DNA of 64,000 nt from Fusarium oxysporum f. sp. lycopersici 4287 (GCF_000149955.1 NC_030990.1:2686627-2750626); one strand, 5' to 3'. Numbered from the stretch's first letter, positions 23,909 to 36,228 are shown. The notes: a model not told the origin generated them from the sequence alone. Translations and numbers: made by a program.

Positions 23909-26900
23909 GTTTGTATGGTTCTGCATTTGGAGGACCGAGACTTGTACCTACAGACGTACACCCTGCGGGCGCTCGTATGCATAAGCACGCACAAGTACTG
24001 ACCTAGGGACACAAGACCGAGTCCATCTTTGGGCTAAAACATCAGGAATATGGATCCTCCTGTGCATGTGCGAGCTCAGGTGCTTGTGCATATGTGGCTT
24101 GCATCAGGAAATGAGAAGTCGATTTGTGCCTTGATTGTGCGTTGGGAGGCGTCCAATGTGCTTATTTGAGCAAGTGACCCATGCACTATTCCACATAATG
24201 CCATCCTCGTATGAAATGTTCCTGGCTAATGCAACCCCAAAGCATAGCACCACAGTCAGGCACAGCGACTTTGTGCATCAGCTAGGGTTTCAGGTTTGAG
24301 GAATACCCTTATGATGGCCAATGGGACACCACCCGAAGCTCTAGCCTGGCATCGGCGGACGGTCACAATTCGGTCATGCCGTTCATAATAGGCAAGGTTA
24401 GAAATTATTAGTTATCCACTACACTGGTCCGTAACGTCGCGTCCTTGACGAGAGGAGATGATCGTGTATGGTGGGTCAAACCACGGCTGACTTTTTGATA
24501 GTGAGGCGGAAACACGGGTAGAAACATTCGTATCAGAGACATCCAACGGAAGCCGTAAGAAGGCGAGACAAGCTTGGAGGACATCTCACGAGCTATTGTC
24601 AATGCCAAGAACGAGTGTGCGTTGGAGTACACTCATTTATCGTGTACAGTATTGATCACCAAAGTGTTTCACCTGTCCAAGATAAGTTTGACGATTGAAG
24701 GGTTCCGCACCGAAGGTTTGGGACCTTCTGGAACGTCGAGCTTCCGACCGAGGCTAAATCAAAGCCGGATTCTGGGGCGGTTCATCGCATGGTTCTGTAT
24801 GTATTGACCTGTGGTCGTGGAGCCTCATATTAGCAACCTGGCAATTGCTCCGTTTGGAGTCTGTAACAATTCGGGGACATTTCCGTCCGGGGCCAGGTGT
24901 CCCAGAGTATTGGAAACCATGTATGTACGGATACTAACAGGGTGCTTTCTGCCATAGCAGTCGCTTGGTGCTTGGTTTGCTAGAGAGCTCAAATTACTGC
25001 TCGGCTGCCCTTTTCATATTCTAGTTGAAGTAAGACATTAGGCGAAATTTCTCTCATTCAATTTGGATACCGACGGGAAAAGGGACCCTGGTCCCGGCTT
25101 CCCGTTGAGGATTCATATGATCTAAATGGAGCTTTTGCTGCTGCGCAGATGCTTGGGTTGCGGGAAGAGGCGACCGTTCATCATTTCATGGAGATGCCAT
25201 GAACATTGAGGACGACTGAACCCTTGAGAGGAGGTCAAAGTTGGGATGACAGACGCTTTGGCACGAGAGAGAATGCCAGACGCATCAGGGAATCGAAACC
25301 ATAGTGTTCCCGAACACCATATTAGAATCGTCCGTGTTAGTGCAGATCTCGATCTGAGCGGTTTTCACCATGTGGCCTGCCTGTTCTGATACCTATTCTG
25401 ACTCGCTGTGGGCGCAATGGTGAGACGAACTATATCCAGCAAGCTGGAACAGGAAGGCACCGTTCTAGGCGAGTCAATTCTGGCTCTTTGACCATCACGG
25501 TTACAACAAGCATGAGTGTGGTAGTTACATACTGTCGTAAGTCATTGGCCGTGGTGCCATTGTGACTGTTGTTCCTGATATGAAGTTGCTTGACTCGATG
25601 TCGTTGCCAACAGCCTATTGCAGTATGGCACAGATGACTGAGCTGCACTACCCAGCATGCACTGGCTTGTTCGTGCGCCCATGGCGATTGGGGGAGCTGA
25701 ATATGTGGCGTATTTAGATGTCCATGGTGCTCTTAGACCACAAATGATTGGGGCATTGAGGTGGACCGTACATAGCTACTGAGTACGGATAGTGGTTGAA
25801 GAGACAACTGGAGTAATAGAGGCAGCCTGGGCAAGGTCCAGACAGCGAACAGGCGCATTTGAACGCCCAGGCCAGGCGGGACGAAGCAAGAAGCCAAGAC
25901 TCGATCGCATAGAACCTTCCCAAGAAGGGACGGGAAGTTGTTGACAATTGGTCGGGTTGGGGGCCGGACGTCAGTCTCCAGGGTCATGGATTGTACGCAG
26001 TGACGGGATGAGATGGATGTGGGCATTCAGGACTTTGGGTTTGCTGGGTAAGATTCTGACAGTCCGGGTACCGACCAGCCCTTATCCTGGGACGTGGAAG
26101 CTGGGATGCTTCTCTGACGTTACATTTAGAAGCCGTCGTTGCTTCCTTTGGACCCTTGGGCCAATTGACAGCCTATCACTACAAAGGACGGTTGGCTGGG
26201 TCATGCTTATCCTTGTTTGAACATGTCAAATTACTCTATCCTCCGGAAGGCAGATACCAATTACCACTTACCTTAGGTAAGAGTAGGTTCCTACCTAGTT
26301 GGCGATCGCATGACCGAAGCAACGATATTGAACCCTTCCATATAGGTAGCCCCAACAGCATAATGGAGAGAAGCTTCGTAGAACAGTGGCCAACGATACC
26401 TTCGACTAAGCATGGATAAACACCCCCACCCTGATACAGCTGTGTCCTGCACAACGTAATTCGAAAGGATGGAAAGCTGTGCCTGCAGTGCAGCAGTCGA
26501 CGTTCCTGGTACCTGAACGGCATAGCACTTACGCAATGCAGCTCCAGCTTCGCTGTCGCCCATCGTCATACGCTATACGCAATAGATCGCCCACTAGGTG
26601 TTCTCATCCACGACTCAACTGGCGCGCGCAGCGCCAACATACTGGGTCATACTCTGTATGTATGCTGGTGTTACAGAGAATAATGTAAGTTCAGCTCAGT
26701 TCAGGTACGAGATGCTAAAGTGCATTAGTGAGTCGTAGCTATCCATCACCTCGTACCTACCTGCTAGGTACCTTAATGCTTGGACCCCTCGGTAGCAGCT
26801 TGACCAAACTGGGTAGGTGCCGTTGGCGCTCCGTCCCGTCCAGTTTTTATGCAGAGATATTTGGTGATGAGACGTCAAAGAGCGCAACCGGGCTTGCCGC

Positions 26901-29192
26901 ATAAAATTAATTCTCATCTCAACGGGGCTGTGTGGCATTCCCAAGCCAACCTATTGACTATTCTGGGCACCGATAACACTTTTGGGTACAGCGCGGACCA
27001 GTTTAGTGACTCCACACGACAATTGCTTGTCTCTTCAACCCCAAGTTGTCGAATTTAGTGGCATCACTTTTATATTGAGATGGTAACTTGGCTCGTCCTG
27101 AAGCACAGGATGGACTTTGACCGAGATGGGTATCTTTACATGCTGACAACGAGCTGTTACAGCATCGCGGTGCATGATGCGAGTCAAGCAAGACATGCGA
27201 ACTGATAGGCAAGGCGAGGTAATCACTGTAGAGAAAAGAACCAACCAGGAACTCAAAGATGCCTAGCAATAAGCAATCATATCAGAGACTTGGATCTCGG
27301 ACAAAAACTGCAAAACAGCAACGGATCAGTTCGGCCAAAAATCAATCAGGCGCCCGTTTCTCTCAAGGACTACCGACCTATTGTGTCATCAAAGGTCTGG
27401 CTTTCACTCGTTGTTTCAAACTTCCAGCTATATTCAACCATGATTGACCAAGCCGTCCACCAACGAGGCATCTCGCTCCATATCGTCATCTATACTTACG
27501 AGCTTGTGTCCAACCAGAGACCGAAGCGGCCAGTCGTCACCACAGGCTCCTTCTAATCTTGGACTACCAGGACGAAACAACGACGGCTGCTTTGACGGGA
27601 TGGGTGACGTCGAACGCTCCACAGAGCCGAGTAGTCTGCCAGAGCCCGCGTCAAGGTGATCAGCCAACCTAACTGGTCTGGAAATGAAGCAAGCGTCGCC
27701 TGTACCTTACATAGCACATCCAGAGATGCATCGGGTGGAGGTGATACCATAGCCCGGCGAATGGAAGCGTGCATATCGGCGCCGTCGACTGTGTAATGGC
27801 AAAAGCGGACATGAGGAGGTGCACAACGTTGTTCCGAGTGGACAGTTTTGGAGTTGTGCACGGCCAGGGCCCATTATGGACGTGCCCAATCCTCATTATG
27901 AACTTAGCATACAAGTTATTTATTATTCTGTTACAATGAGGCGCGGCGAGTCTAATGCACCTTGATGCATGGCGACTCGCCAAGGCACTATCCTATCAGT
28001 GAACGGGATTATGCAGTTTCTGTGACGAGGTTTGCGGTTTGCGTGCCACCTGGGGGTAGGGAGGCCGCTCAAGGCGAGTGGTATTGCACCATGGCGCGCA
28101 CTTTGTCCAGGGCCATCGCATAACTCGCGGTGTGTCTGCCATCCTCGGGACCCCACTGGTTGATGGGAGCCCAAACAAATGGAAGGGATAAGACGAGGGA
28201 TGTGAGAAATGTGCATTGCGATGTGCTCATCATTAATGGCGGCTGTGGTATTCATTCCGTTCGTCGGAGGGCTGGATTATGCTATGCTGGACCCGGGTTT
28301 GTGGGTGATGAACACACACATCACACACCAAGCGCGTACGCAAGCCAACCAACAAAAAGTCAAAAAGAGAAAAATATGACAGACTACAGAAGAACGAGAC
28401 ACCAGAGACAAGACATGGGACTTGTGCACACTCGCACAGGTCTTGCACAAGCGACCGAGGACCCTCTATTGCAAGCTTTTGATTTTTCGTGCCATCCCAT
28501 CCTTCCATACAAGCATCCACATGAACATCCATACCTTATCCACTACTTTATGGCCGAGCTCGTTATTCAGTCGGCGCATGGGTTGTTGCATTGGTGTACA
28601 AAGTTGGGACTGGATAGGCTTCGGGGGCTACTCTCATACCGCGGCGGGCCATCCGGCGACGGATAGGCTCGAGGTTCCCAGCCGATACCGTCCAGAATTA
28701 GAAAAGCCAGTGGCTGCGCCATAGTGGTGTGGATGGGGAGCCGTGGCCCCATGGCCCGTACTGGCAAGACTGCCATGCTTAGTATGCCCATGGGCTTAAG
28801 TTGAAGAAGACCAGGGACGCCCAGGCCCGCACCTCATGTTTCCCTTGCCCCAGACATGACTTGGGTGCTTTGACAGGGGCCTGGGGGCACTCTGCCGTCT
28901 GGTCCGCCGCTGGGCCCTTGAGGGCGTGTGTGGGCGTGGGACAGATTGCGAGTGACAGGCCTTTGAACCAAAGAGTGAGGGTGGTGGATCCAGAGGATGG
29001 GATGTGGTGGTGGTGGATCAAGATCCACAGCTCTCTGACCCTGGCTTGGTGATTGAGACACGACATGGAGGGTTTTCTAACTGACTGCCTATCGAGCACA
29101 TCTGGTGTGAATACGCCAGTCCTCGTCGTCAGTACTTATCACTCCACGTCCCCGTGCTTGTCCATCCTTCGTTTCCCTCCTCATCGAAAGGT

Positions 29193-29222
29193 ATGATCGA
29201 CAACCGCGTCGGATCTCTGTAA
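29193..29222 (+). other. Upstream ORF 1 in the MSN2 leader region
   Basis: ATG followed by eight sense codons (MIDNRVGSL) and a TAA, about 470 bases upstream of the MSN2 start. Whether it is in the mRNA depends on the unknown transcription start. Confidence 0.35.
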
Positions 29223-29403
29223 TACTCTCTTCTCTTTTATACCAGGTTCTTCCTTCTTTTGTGAATCGTTCTTATTTGCTGGATATCCTCGTTCCTCGAG
29301 AGTCCCTCACATTCATTATAACCACCTCTTGCGGCACTCTCGATATACTTGATAAATCTCTTGTGCTTGCTTCAACTACCTTGGACTAGACTTCAGACCT
29401 TAC

Positions 29404-29439
29404 ATGTACAACAAGAACGTCCCCAATCCACGCACCTAA
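29404..29439 (+). other. Upstream ORF 2 in the MSN2 leader region
   Basis: ATG, eleven codons in total (MYNKNVPNPRT) and a TAA, 225 bases before the MSN2 start codon. It is likely inside the leader. Confidence 0.45.
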
Positions 29440-29627
29440 TACCGAGTCTCAACTCGTTGTCCACTCTTTGGAACACCACAAAAGAACCGAACACCACACC
29501 TTCATTAGGCCGATTGCCAGTCAAGCAAACTATACATACACCAATACCAACTTAATATCTAAACCCTCCAACCCGCTAACACCACAGCCAACTCTAAAGG
29601 TTTGTGGAATCCTGCAAATACCAGACG

Positions 29628-29651
29628 ATGGAGATTTGGCTAACACGATAG
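29628..29651 (+). other. Upstream ORF 3 just before the MSN2 start
   Basis: ATG and six more codons (MEIWLTR) with TAG ending 12 bases before the MSN2 ATG. This spacing would require leaky scanning to reach the main start. Confidence 0.55.
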
Positions 29652-29663
29652 TCTTGTACAGAA

Positions 29664-31511
29664 ATGGATTCCACAATGATGCCCCAGGCCGTCGGCCAAG
29701 CTCCCTTCTACTTCTATAACCCTGAGTCCAAGCATGATATGCGACAACACTTTGCTCAGCAACAAATGCATATGTATCCCATGGTTCCTACACTGCCTTC
29801 AACTCCAGTCTACTCGCGACCCAGCTCAGCCAGCAACTCTCAGCCCCCTACTCTGTACAGCAATGGCCCAGCCGTCATGACTCCTACTGCCTCGCCACAG
29901 CCCATGTCGCATAAGCCCGCCATTTTGTTGGAGAATGAGCTGTACGAGAACTCGTACTTCCCTTCGACACCACCTCTGTCGACCTCTGGTAGTACCATTG
30001 GCAGCCCCAGCGCCTGCGAGGTGCTCCAGACCCCGATGAACCCCATGTTTTCTGGACTGGATGGTATCGATGGCTTCAAGGAGGCTCTCGAGCCTGTTGA
30101 GACTGCAGTACTCGACTGGTCCAACTGCGGATCTCCCCCAATGACACCTGGTAAGTTTACTTTTATCTCAAAGCCTCCAATTACCGGATCGTACAATGGT
30201 ATTGTGCCGCAAGCTCGGCTTGAGCCTATTTTTGGGCCTGGTAGCGGGAAAGATGGTGGTGCTGACGTTGGCTATCGCTATCTCGGCCCAATCACCTTTT
30301 GAGGCGCAGACCTGCAGTGCGCTGTCCCAGTACCTGAACAGTGGAGCAAACACGGGAATGACCTGATGGAGACTAACTGTGCAATGATAGTGTACCTTCA
30401 ATCTCAACTCGGCAAGGTTCCCTCTCTTAGCAACACCGCCAGCGACCTCGTGTCCACCCCGTCTCTGTCTCCCTCACCCGCACCTTATGCCCGCTCCGTC
30501 TCTACACCGGATTTGGACGTCGACTTCTGCGACCCAAGGAATCTGACTGTCGGTACTGGTGCCATCAACAGCACCCTCGCCCCTGAATTTGCTCTCGATG
30601 AGATCAAGGCTGAGCCCAAGATTGCTGCTCAGTCTTTTGACTTCAACCCTGCTGTTCCCCACGGCCTCCCCACCTTTGAAGACTTTTCTGATTTCGAGTC
30701 TGAGGACGATTTCGTCAACAGCCTCGTCAATCTCTCTGAGCAGCCTGCTACTGCTTCTGCTGACATCACCCGACCTCGGGCTTGCACTGGCTCCTCAGTT
30801 GTTTCCCTTGGCCACGGCAGCTTCATCGGTGACGAGGACCTTTCATTTGACGACAACGTGGCCTTCCAGTTTCCCTCTCATCCCAGCCCTCCAGTCTCCT
30901 GTGCGTCCGAGGACTGCCACAAGGACAAGCGTACCAAGAAGACTCACGTCAAGGAGAGCACCGCTGGCCCTGTCATGAACATGGCTGCCTCCGCCACAGA
31001 CTCTGGTAACACTCAGGAGTCTTCCAACCAGGCTGCTGAAGCTAGCGACTCTGGTGCCTCATCTGGCTCAGAGGGTTCCCCTGCTCCTCTCCCCGCTCCT
31101 GCAAACCGCCGCGGTCGTAAGCAGTCCCTCACCGAGGACCCTTCAAAGACCTTTGTCTGTGATCTCTGCAACCGCCGCTTCCGCCGCCAGGAACACCTCA
31201 AGCGCCACTACCGTTCTCTGCACACCCAAGAGAAGCCTTTCGAGTGCAACGAGTGCGGCAAGAAGTTCTCCAGAAGCGACAACCTGGCTCAGCATGCTCG
31301 AACCCATGGTAGCGGCGCCATCGTCATGAACCTCATTGATGACGACTCACACGCATATGATGCCTCCATGATCCCTCCTACGGCCGAAGATTACAGCAAC
31401 TACGGCAAGGTCCTGTTCCAGATTGCCTCTGAGATACCCGGCAGTGCAAGTGAAATGTCCTCTGATGAGGGCAGCGACCAGGGCAAGAAGAAGCGCAAGC
31501 GCTCTGACTAA
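29664..31511 (+). CDS. MSN2: C2H2 zinc-finger stress transcription factor, Msn2/SebA type
   Basis: Msn2-type regulators bind STRE elements (AGGGG) and drive general stress responses. Two exons (29664-30150 and 30391-31511) give about 535 residues. The N-terminal half is Ser/Pro/Thr-rich and disordered, with the fungal pattern of short hydrophobic-acidic segments ([31 protein letters not shown]) expected for activation. Two adjacent C2H2 fingers start near residue 417: [24 protein letters not shown] and [23 protein letters not shown]; their RQEHLKRH and RSDNLAQH recognition helices match the Msn2/4 class. A basic KKKRKR tail at the end may be a nuclear signal. The single 240-nt intron has an ACTAAC branch point and is needed to join the halves; if retained, translation stops at 30302 before the fingers. 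Three small upstream ORFs lie in the leader region. Confidence 0.93.
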
Positions 31512-33687
31512 ATGGTCCATCAATCATACATCATTCAAAATGCTCAAGAAAGCTAGTCGATTATCTTGACATATGCCCGATACGACGCTGACGACCTTCT
31601 TCTTCTTCGGCCATCCGCTCAAATTTGACGGTGGCATTTGGGTCACGGAACATTTTCCATTTAGGTTACAACCTTGGGTAAAAGGGAGTCTTCACACAAA
31701 AGAGTGCAAGCGATAATGAATGCATTTACACATCGTCACCATACCTGTATCAACAATATCCACAGCCTCGCTACGCATCACGACACTAAGGAGGACATTT
31801 GATTTCATCGGTTTCTTGTTTTTGAAGAATTGCAATGCATCGCCAAGGTCAACTGTGCGACACAGCTGGTTGAACTTGGCTTTCTGGTGACTTTATTCAA
31901 TGGACACAACTGGCGCGAGAGGGGAAAAATTATTTGGTTTTGAGAACATTTGGGAGCGGCTCCCTCACCTCACATCAGAATCGTGATGGATGAGTTTGCC
32001 AACGACAACGACCACCATAAAAACTTGGCGGCTTGCCGTTCTTTACACTCGTTGTAATCATCCTGTGCGGCTGGAAGCTGGAACTGAAGGCTCGCCGGGA
32101 CGACGGTATCACTTGAGAGCAGTGGGAGATGAAGGTGAAGGCGTTTGTCTTTTTCTTCTTCCATATTCTTGTGTTTACTCTGATTCTTTGTCTGTCGTTT
32201 GCCTGTTGCTGGATTTTTAGAGATGTCGAGTACAGGAGTGTGCCGGTCACAGTCATTGACAGACGCTCATCCTCACAACAATTCATGTACAATTTAGAAG
32301 TTTGGTCTATTGATCAACAATTTACACAATGCTGCCACATATCTCGTTCATCTTGCCTGTGATTTCTTTGGAGCAGCGACTTGACAGTACGTTGACTTGT
32401 TTAACTTGACATAACACTCCTCATTGCTGCTACTTAATTGTACCTTCATCCTCCGAAACCTCAACTAAGAACTATGTCAACCTTCTAAAGACTGATGGTA
32501 TGACCTACGGGACCTTGTGTGAAACCTGGCTCAGCCACTGGCGCGTCAACAGCTTAGCCATGATTCCCTCCCGGAGGAGCTCTTGATGTAACTACTATAT
32601 CTCTGGCTGGCTGGCTACCTACCTGCCTCTCCGTAGTCTGTTCCTCTTTTGTCGACGGATCTTTCAGTCGAGGCTAGGTCGGAATAGAAAAGTCCAGTTC
32701 GGATCGGCGATCTCGTGTGGCGCCTTGGGCGCTCAGGGACGAAGACCCTGTCCGTGCTGTCCGTGTTGGCGCCAGTGTCGGTTTTGAAAATCTCTGGATA
32801 GCGCAGTCTGTAGGTGGGACTGATCGATTACCTTACTCGCGACGTGAGTAGGTGATGTACATGGAATCCATATCGTTGACCTAAAACTTGATACAGAACC
32901 AGAGACCCTGGATTGCCATCTCGTACCGTCTTCGGATGATCTTCATTGCCGGGTCGACTCCCCGTCACTAGGTCCAATACAAAGAGGACTCCGAGGCGGA
33001 GATGAGATAGAGACGAGGAGGTGAGGAAATGACTGTGTACATGGAATGGGACTGTAACGGTTCAATGTCGCTAATTGCCATTTCCCCGGCTGATATTGAC
33101 AATTTGACGCCTTTCCTTTTCAAACATTGGCATTGGGTCCGGCTGGTCAAGTCGAGGTCTCGGGGAAAAGATAAGCTCTTGGGTTGGTAGGCTAAAAGAG
33201 TTGTTGGTTCATCCGAGAGGGCACTTGTTTATTTTGTTTTAGTTCAGCCAAACCCAAGATGAAACATGGTGGACTGACTTTCTCATGCCTTTCATGGAGT
33301 AGTAGCTCACAGGCTAACAAAAGCTTCAGTATCGCAAAATTCGTAGTCAAGCTTGATGGTTGGAAGCCCAGGGGCCCACAGAGAAACAAGCCTAAAACAT
33401 CTACTACCAAATGAATTAGCTTGGCGCTATCAACATCTTCTCTTGCACCACACACCTCATCCCAATTCACCACCAAACTCCGCTACACTACACCACATCA
33501 AATGTCCGCTCCTAATTAAAAGTACGCCAGAGGCTTTCTTCAAGCCTTCCACCCCGTCTTTAGAATAATTGCTAAATTGGAGCTAGAACTATCCTTCAGG
33601 TCTCATTTCCCAGCCTCTAGCTGCCTGCCTGACTGGGTACAACTTCCGTACAGCAGTGCCTGGTCAACGGCCACTGTTCTATCAGCC
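31512..33687. other. Intergenic between MSN2 and DPH6
   Basis: About 2.2 kb with the MSN2 3' region and DPH6 promoter. A TACCTACCTGCC block is near 32617. An in-frame TTG-initiated extension reaches 33577 but is not needed. No gene is supported. Confidence 0.55.
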
Positions 33688-36228
33688 ATGTCTTCTGAAA
33701 AGCTCAATGTCATTGCTCTTATCTCGGGGGGCAAAGATAGCTTCTTCAGCCTGATCCACTGTCTCGAGCACGGCCATCAGATCGTGGCTCTTGCAAACTT
33801 ATTCCCAGCACCAGCACCAGACTCAAGTTCAGCTATTTCAGGCGGACAATCACCGTTCCGCCAGGAAGACGCCACCAAGGCTGAACCAGAGACCAATCTC
33901 CAGACACCTTCGGATCTCTCATCTCCCGTGGGCTTCCAGCGCATCGATCCGGGTACCTGGACACCCCAGCCGCCTGATCCTGCCACAGGGGATCATGACA
34001 GCCTTCGGCAAGGCCAGGGCTCCGGGGAATCTTCCGACACGGACCTCAATAGTTTCATGTACCAAACAGTCGGGCACGAAGTCCTCCCCCTGTACGCCGA
34101 TGCAACTGGCCTGCCGCTATATCGGCTACCCATCACTGGATGTGCGGTGCGCCACGAGAGGGACTACGATGCCACGGCTAATGCCCAGGACAAGGTCCAG
34201 GAGAGTGATGAGACGGAGTCCATGCTTCCCTTGTTACAGTCCATCATTGCCCGCCATCCAGAGGCTAATGCTGTATGCGCTGGTGCCATCCTCTCCACCT
34301 ACCAACGCACCCGTGTTGAGTCAATAGCACTGCGCCTAGGTCTTGTGCCCCTGGCCTACCTATGGCAGTATCCAGTCTTACCACCCCCATCCGCAGCCAT
34401 CTCAGCCGATACCCAGTTGTTGATTGATATGGCCAATGTTGGATTAGAGGCACGGATCATCAAAGTTGCCAGTGCTGGACTAGACGAGAACCATCTCTGG
34501 GAACGGGTGTCAAGCGAAACAGGCTCGAGTCGTGTCAAGAATGCATTACGCAAGTTTGGCTCAGCTCAAGGTGCGGCAGCCCTAGGAGAAGGTGGTGAAT
34601 TTGAGACGCTCGTCCTGGATGGCCCATCTTCCGTGTTCAAGAAGAGAATTGTTGTCCCAGAACAGGGGCGTAGGATAGTGCGTGAAGGTGGCGGTTGCTC
34701 ATGGCTTATGTTGGGTGGTGCACGGTTAGAAGACAAGCATGATGCTGCAGCCAAACCAGCAGTTCGGATCCCCAATCTCCTCGATCCTCACTTCAAGACT
34801 GTATTTGGCGACCTGCCGCAACCCTTGAACGAGTTGAAAGCCGCAAAGGCTTCTGCCATTTTAAGGAGGTTGACGTCACTATCCCAAGATGCAGGGACCT
34901 TCACTGCTGATAGCGAGGTTTTGCGTTGGTCTGTACTTCCAGACCTCGGGTTGGGTGAAATGCCGATACAAGATGAAACCATCCAGGTCGTAGAGAAGAT
35001 CAGAGATTTGGCGTCAGGGGCCGGTGTTCGACTCTCTCAAGTCACAAGTACCATCGTCGTCTTAAGGCGCATGTCAGACTTTCCTAAGGTTAATGGCGAG
35101 TACGGCAAGATATTCACCAGGCCGAACCCACCGTCGCGAGTGACCATTTCCTGTGGTGACCTCCTACCAGCTGGTGTGAATATTGCCATCTCCCTAGCTG
35201 CTCCTACACCTAAAGCGATACGGGACCGCAATGGTCTCCATGTCCAGTCCAGGTCATACTGGGCACCTGCAAACATTGGCCCCTACAGTCAGGCGATAGA
35301 CGTGCCCGTGACAGCTCAAGACCAGCCTACAGGTCTTCGGTGCATCTCCATTGCCGGTCAGATACCCTTGATTCCAGCAACAATGCTCCTCCCTTCCACA
35401 TCTGAGAAGTCACACGAGCTTCAAATTGTCCTATCTCTGCAACATTTGTGGCGAGTTGGTCAGGAGATGAAGATTCAGTGGTGGACAAGCTCAGTTGCTT
35501 ACTTCCCCCGTGCCAACTCGTCCGAGATCCAGCGCAGCGCCCAGCTGGCAGGGTATGCTTGGAAACAAGCACATGGATCCCCTGATGAGGAGGGGGATGG
35601 TGATAACGGTCCTGATCTTTGGGACTTGAAATACAACCCTGCTTACATGTCGCTTGGTAACGATGACAAGACAACCCGAAAGACCCTTCCGGACTGGGAG
35701 GCACTGACTCTACGTCAACAGAATGAGCCTGAGACTTGTATCCCGCCTATGTTTGCTGCTGAAGTGGAAGAGCTGCCACGGCAGGCTGCTGTGGAGTGGC
35801 ACGCTCACAACGGTCTTTCGAAAATTGAAGAGGCGAGCTTTTTGATGTGTTGCTTGCCTGAGCTCACGCTTCCAGGCTGGAAAACATGGCATTCAGTCGT
35901 CACAACCGCAAGTGCTACTGTAATCTACAGTACAGCAGCATATTCTCATGCTGACAGGCCTCATTCCGCTTCCTTGGATAGCTTGAAGATCGATATGTGC
36001 AAAATCATGCAGGAATCACTTCATCAACTCCACCCTCATGGGCCAGAAACGGTTCAATCCAAATTGACTTTGGTGTATGCAGATGCGGCTCAAATTGTTT
36101 CCATATGGAACAACCTTGGAGATAAATGCGATGTTGCACTTATCCCGTGCCGGTCAATCTGGTCGTCTGATGGACAAAGTGTTGCTATTGTGGGCTTGTT
36201 TGAAACGATCTTCATACGAGAATCATGA
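33688..36228 (+). CDS. DPH6: Diphthine-ammonia ligase (Dph6) with C-terminal RidA-like domains
   Basis: Dph6 performs the last step of diphthamide formation on elongation factor 2, amidating diphthine with ammonium and ATP. It is a single exon of about 846 residues, starting MSSEKLNVIALISGGKDS, which was preferred over the longer in-frame reading because it starts directly at the fold. The PP-loop SGGKDS is at 13-18. Conserved segments SFMYQTVGHEVLPLYADATGLPLYR (from about 122), GAILSTYQRTRVESIALRLGLVPLAYLWQ and GEGGEFETLVLDGP complete the ATP-pyrophosphatase domain. Two RidA/YjgF-like domains follow (about 440-510 and 520-700), as in yeast Dph6. A low-complexity insert of about 80 residues (about 40-118) splits the conserved region between ANLFP and DLNSFMYQ; it has no recognisable motif. 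It lies alone between MSN2 and the decayed block at 36.5 kb. Confidence 0.95.
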   Translation: MSSEKLNVIALISGGKDSFFSLIHCLEHGHQIVALANLFPAPAPDSSSAISGGQSPFRQEDATKAEPETNLQTPSDLSSPVGFQRIDPGTWTPQPPDPATGDHDSLRQGQGSGESSDTDLNSFMYQTVGHEVLPLYADATGLPLYRLPITGCAVRHERDYDATANAQDKVQESDETESMLPLLQSIIARHPEANAVCAGAILSTYQRTRVESIALRLGLVPLAYLWQYPVLPPPSAAISADTQLLIDMANVGLEARIIKVASAGLDENHLWERVSSETGSSRVKNALRKFGSAQGAAALGEGGEFETLVLDGPSSVFKKRIVVPEQGRRIVREGGGCSWLMLGGARLEDKHDAAAKPAVRIPNLLDPHFKTVFGDLPQPLNELKAAKASAILRRLTSLSQDAGTFTADSEVLRWSVLPDLGLGEMPIQDETIQVVEKIRDLASGAGVRLSQVTSTIVVLRRMSDFPKVNGEYGKIFTRPNPPSRVTISCGDLLPAGVNIAISLAAPTPKAIRDRNGLHVQSRSYWAPANIGPYSQAIDVPVTAQDQPTGLRCISIAGQIPLIPATMLLPSTSEKSHELQIVLSLQHLWRVGQEMKIQWWTSSVAYFPRANSSEIQRSAQLAGYAWKQAHGSPDEEGDGDNGPDLWDLKYNPAYMSLGNDDKTTRKTLPDWEALTLRQQNEPETCIPPMFAAEVEELPRQAAVEWHAHNGLSKIEEASFLMCCLPELTLPGWKTWHSVVTTASATVIYSTAAYSHADRPHSASLDSLKIDMCKIMQESLHQLHPHGPETVQSKLTLVYADAAQIVSIWNNLGDKCDVALIPCRSIWSSDGQSVAIVGLFETIFIRES

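Larger units (their letters stand above)
16299..29663. other. 13.4-kb gene-poor interval between CRH-like gene and MSN2
   Basis: No open frame here shows a recognisable domain, a conserved-looking segment or a plausible chain of spliced exons. The longest frames (about 167 residues at 22131-22634 on -, 178 residues at 28130-28666 on +) are of arbitrary composition and overlap equally long frames on the other strand. Composition is near that of the rest of the window, so it is not a RIP-decayed repeat block. It contains two short tandem repeats (19295-19334 and 23865-23908), several TACCT/AGGTA palindromes around 26.27-26.77 kb, and the MSN2 leader at the right end. Long non-coding transcripts or distal control elements of MSN2 are possible but cannot be shown from sequence alone. 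Confidence 0.6.

Noticed and set aside
28130..28666. 178-residue + strand open frame
   Set aside because: No recognisable domain, composition like random translation, and overlapping frames of similar length exist on the other strand.
32101..32140. CAGTGGG sequence resembling the end of Fusarium mimp elements
   Set aside because: Only seven bases match and there is no facing inverted copy nearby.
33577..33687. N-terminal extension of DPH6
   Set aside because: It starts at TTG rather than ATG, and the downstream ATG opens exactly at the conserved PP-loop strand, as in other Dph6 proteins.
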